Translations under genes and position numbers: made by a program
Shown here: one piece after another, positions 5,916 through 7,137 of the stretch
Position numbering within the stretch: position 1 is the stretch's first letter
Layout of the letters: every line of letters begins with the position of its first letter
Origin: Planctomycetaceae bacterium
GTDB lineage: Bacteria; Planctomycetota; Phycisphaerae; Phycisphaerales; SM1A02
Direction: 5' to 3'
DNA length: 7,137 nt
Assembly: GCA_027488265.1 (NCBI GenBank)
Contig: JAIYCA010000289.1
Span: forward strand, 1 to 7,137
The notes under the pieces: generated by a model
The model's input: the letters and a program-made list of their open reading frames with translations, nothing else
Database searches by the model: none
What the model was told of the DNA's origin: nothing

Positions 5916-6749
5916 TCAGCGGAGATAGATGCTCGGCGCTGCCGCTTTGAGCGGTACATCGAGACCTGACAGAGTTTCAGCACTGCCGACGGCAAGAACC
6001 GCGCATGGGCGCATCACTCCATGCATGCGCATGACAACTTCGCGTCGCGTTTCACGATCGAAATAGATCATCACATTGCGAAGAAAGATCACATCGAAGG
6101 GGCCGAGACCGGTGTACGGCTCGACGAGATTTTGACGTCGCACCTCGACGAGTCGCTTCACTTCATCCTTGACGCGCCAACGCGGTTCGCCGGTGCCTGG
6201 CTTCGGTTCAGCTTTCACGAGAAACTTCGTGCGGCGTTCGGGCGAAAGTCCGCTCAACTGCGCGTCGGTGTAGATGCCGTCACGACATCCGACGAGCGCC
6301 TTGTTCGCGAGGTCCGTCGCAAGAATCTTCACGTCGTAGCCTGCGGACGCAGGCAGAAGTTCCAGCGCTTGCATTGCAAGCGAGTAGGGCTCTGCGCCGA
6401 TCGAACAAGCTGCAGACCAAATACGCAATCGTTTGCCGGGCAGCGCGAGCGTGCCTTTCGCGAGTCCTGTGTAGAGCTCGCGCTCCAAGAATGCAAAGTG
6501 CGCTGGATCGCGGAAGAAACTCGTGACGTTCGTCGAGAGAATGTCGAACAAGACGAGCATGTCGTCTTCGGTTGGATTCCGTTCGAGTCGTCCTACGTAG
6601 TCTTCGATTTCACCGCCGCCAGATTTGCGAAGGTGTGATGTGAGTCGATTCGCGACGAGCTGCATCTTGCGCTCGCCGAGGGAGAGTCCCCACCGGCGAC
6701 GAGCGATGTCGGCGATGCGTTTAAAAGTTGATTCGGTAAGAACAGACAT
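5916..6749 (-). CDS. cheR: Chemotaxis protein-glutamate O-methyltransferase CheR
   Basis: CheR of 277 residues, a cytoplasmic enzyme that uses S-adenosylmethionine to methylate receptor glutamates, opposing CheB. The N-terminal helical domain is about 5-70. The linker motif TNVTSFFRDPAHF (73-85) matches the family TNxTxFFRxxxHF. The SAM-binding domain has IWSAACSIGAEPYSLAM (110-126), ATDLANKAL (144-152, with D146) and the FLRNVMIYFD block (222-231, R224-N225). In the glycine-rich loop the first Glu of the usual GEEPYS is A119, while E120 is kept. Length is normal for the family. The ATG at 6749 has a strong GAGGAG five bases upstream. An open extension to 6827 would overlap cheW and is rejected. 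It is the second visible gene of the operon, 49 bases after cheW. Confidence 0.96.
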   Translation of the reverse strand: MSVLTESTFKRIADIARRRWGLSLGERKMQLVANRLTSHLRKSGGGEIEDYVGRLERNPTEDDMLVLFDILSTNVTSFFRDPAHFAFLERELYTGLAKGTLALPGKRLRIWSAACSIGAEPYSLAMQALELLPASAGYDVKILATDLANKALVGCRDGIYTDAQLSGLSPERRTKFLVKAEPKPGTGEPRWRVKDEVKRLVEVRRQNLVEPYTGLGPFDVIFLRNVMIYFDRETRREVVMRMHGVMRPCAVLAVGSAETLSGLDVPLKAAAPSIYLR

Positions 6750-6754
6750 GGGAA

Positions 6755-6760
6755 CTCCTC
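6755..6760 (-). promoter_or_regulatory. Ribosome binding site of cheR
   Basis: GAGGAG, five bases before the ATG at 6749. It is the strongest such site in the operon and fixes the cheR start. Confidence 0.75.
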
Positions 6761-6798
6761 GCGCGGACGCGATGCAATCGAGACACACTCGCAATCGA

Positions 6799-7137
6799 TC
6801 AGGCGGCGCGGCGCTCGCTGGTCGCAAGCCCCGCGGAATCCTTGATGGCGCCCGCGATCTGCGCGCGTTCGCGCATGCCGATGACTTCGGCGATGTCGAG
6901 AAGCACCACGACGCGATCCTTCAATTTGCCCATCCCAAGGATGTAGCGCAGTGGGATTTCGCAGCCGAACTCTGGAGGCGGTTCGATCGCAGCCGGCGGA
7001 ATGTCTTGGACTTCGCGCACGCTGTCGACGATTGCGCCCATGACAGTTTGCGAGCCGTCATCGTTGGCAGCTTCGAGCACAACGATGCAAGTTTCTTTGG
7101 TGGCATCGGTTGCGGAGAGACCGAAGCGTTGGCGAAG
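6799..7137 (-). CDS. cheW: Chemotaxis coupling protein CheW (N-terminus outside the window)
   Basis: The C-terminal 112 residues of CheW, the adaptor joining chemoreceptors to the CheA kinase. The frame is open to the window edge and begins LRQRFGLS, so roughly the first 50-60 residues of a typical 150-170-residue CheW are missing. Family features are ETCIVVLE, then GAIVDSVREVQDIPPAAIE, the PPPEFG motif, and YILGMGKLKDRVVVLLDIAEV, the end of the SH3-like CheW fold. The C-terminus runs about 25 residues past the fold (RERAQIAGA... to ERRAA). A GTG at 7080 could be mistaken for a start, but the sequence upstream of it is clearly CheW, so the gene is cut by the window and not truncated. A multidomain protein with a C-terminal CheW domain cannot be excluded. 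It is the first visible gene of the operon. Confidence 0.93.
   Translation of the reverse strand, partial: LRQRFGLSATDATKETCIVVLEAANDDGSQTVMGAIVDSVREVQDIPPAAIEPPPEFGCEIPLRYILGMGKLKDRVVVLLDIAEVIGMRERAQIAGAIKDSAGLATSERRAA

Overview
The window holds an ordinary-looking piece of chromosome from a moderately GC-rich bacterium (high-50s percent GC by eye). I see no mobile element, CRISPR array, tRNA or rRNA. The malate dehydrogenase is of the lactate-dehydrogenase-like (Chloroflexus-type) class, and the chemotaxis genes are laid out as in environmental bacteria rather than enterics. My guess is a Planctomycetota/Phycisphaerae-like organism, but this is an impression from protein character and is not proven by the sequence.

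Left part, plus strand: after about 270 bases with no convincing gene comes a YqhA/UPF0114 family membrane protein (271-837). A 286-base gap with a small hairpin follows, then NAD-dependent malate dehydrogenase (1124-2119). A strong intrinsic terminator (2142-2175) closes the mdh unit and abuts the stop codon of the convergent chemotaxis operon.

Right part, minus strand, read from 7137 down to 2175: cheW (5' end outside the window), cheR, cheD, an HDOD-domain gene, a single-domain response regulator, a CheX-like CheY-phosphatase and cheB. Spacing is tight: there is a 13-base overlap at cheD/HDOD, an ATGA overlap at HDOD/regulator, and gaps of 48-76 bases elsewhere. It looks like one co-transcribed unit whose promoter, and probably cheA and a receptor gene, lie beyond the right edge.

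Together the operon encodes the receptor-coupling adaptor (CheW), the adaptation enzymes (CheR methyltransferase, CheB methylesterase/deamidase, CheD deamidase) and an output/termination pair (receiver protein plus CheX-type phosphatase). The non-standard member is the HDOD protein, whose HD half has lost metal-binding residues and which is translationally coupled to the response regulator. I found no clearly new system. The points most worth checking are the HDOD/receiver/CheX sub-module, the absence of CheC beside CheD, and a receiver lacking the usual switch aromatic.
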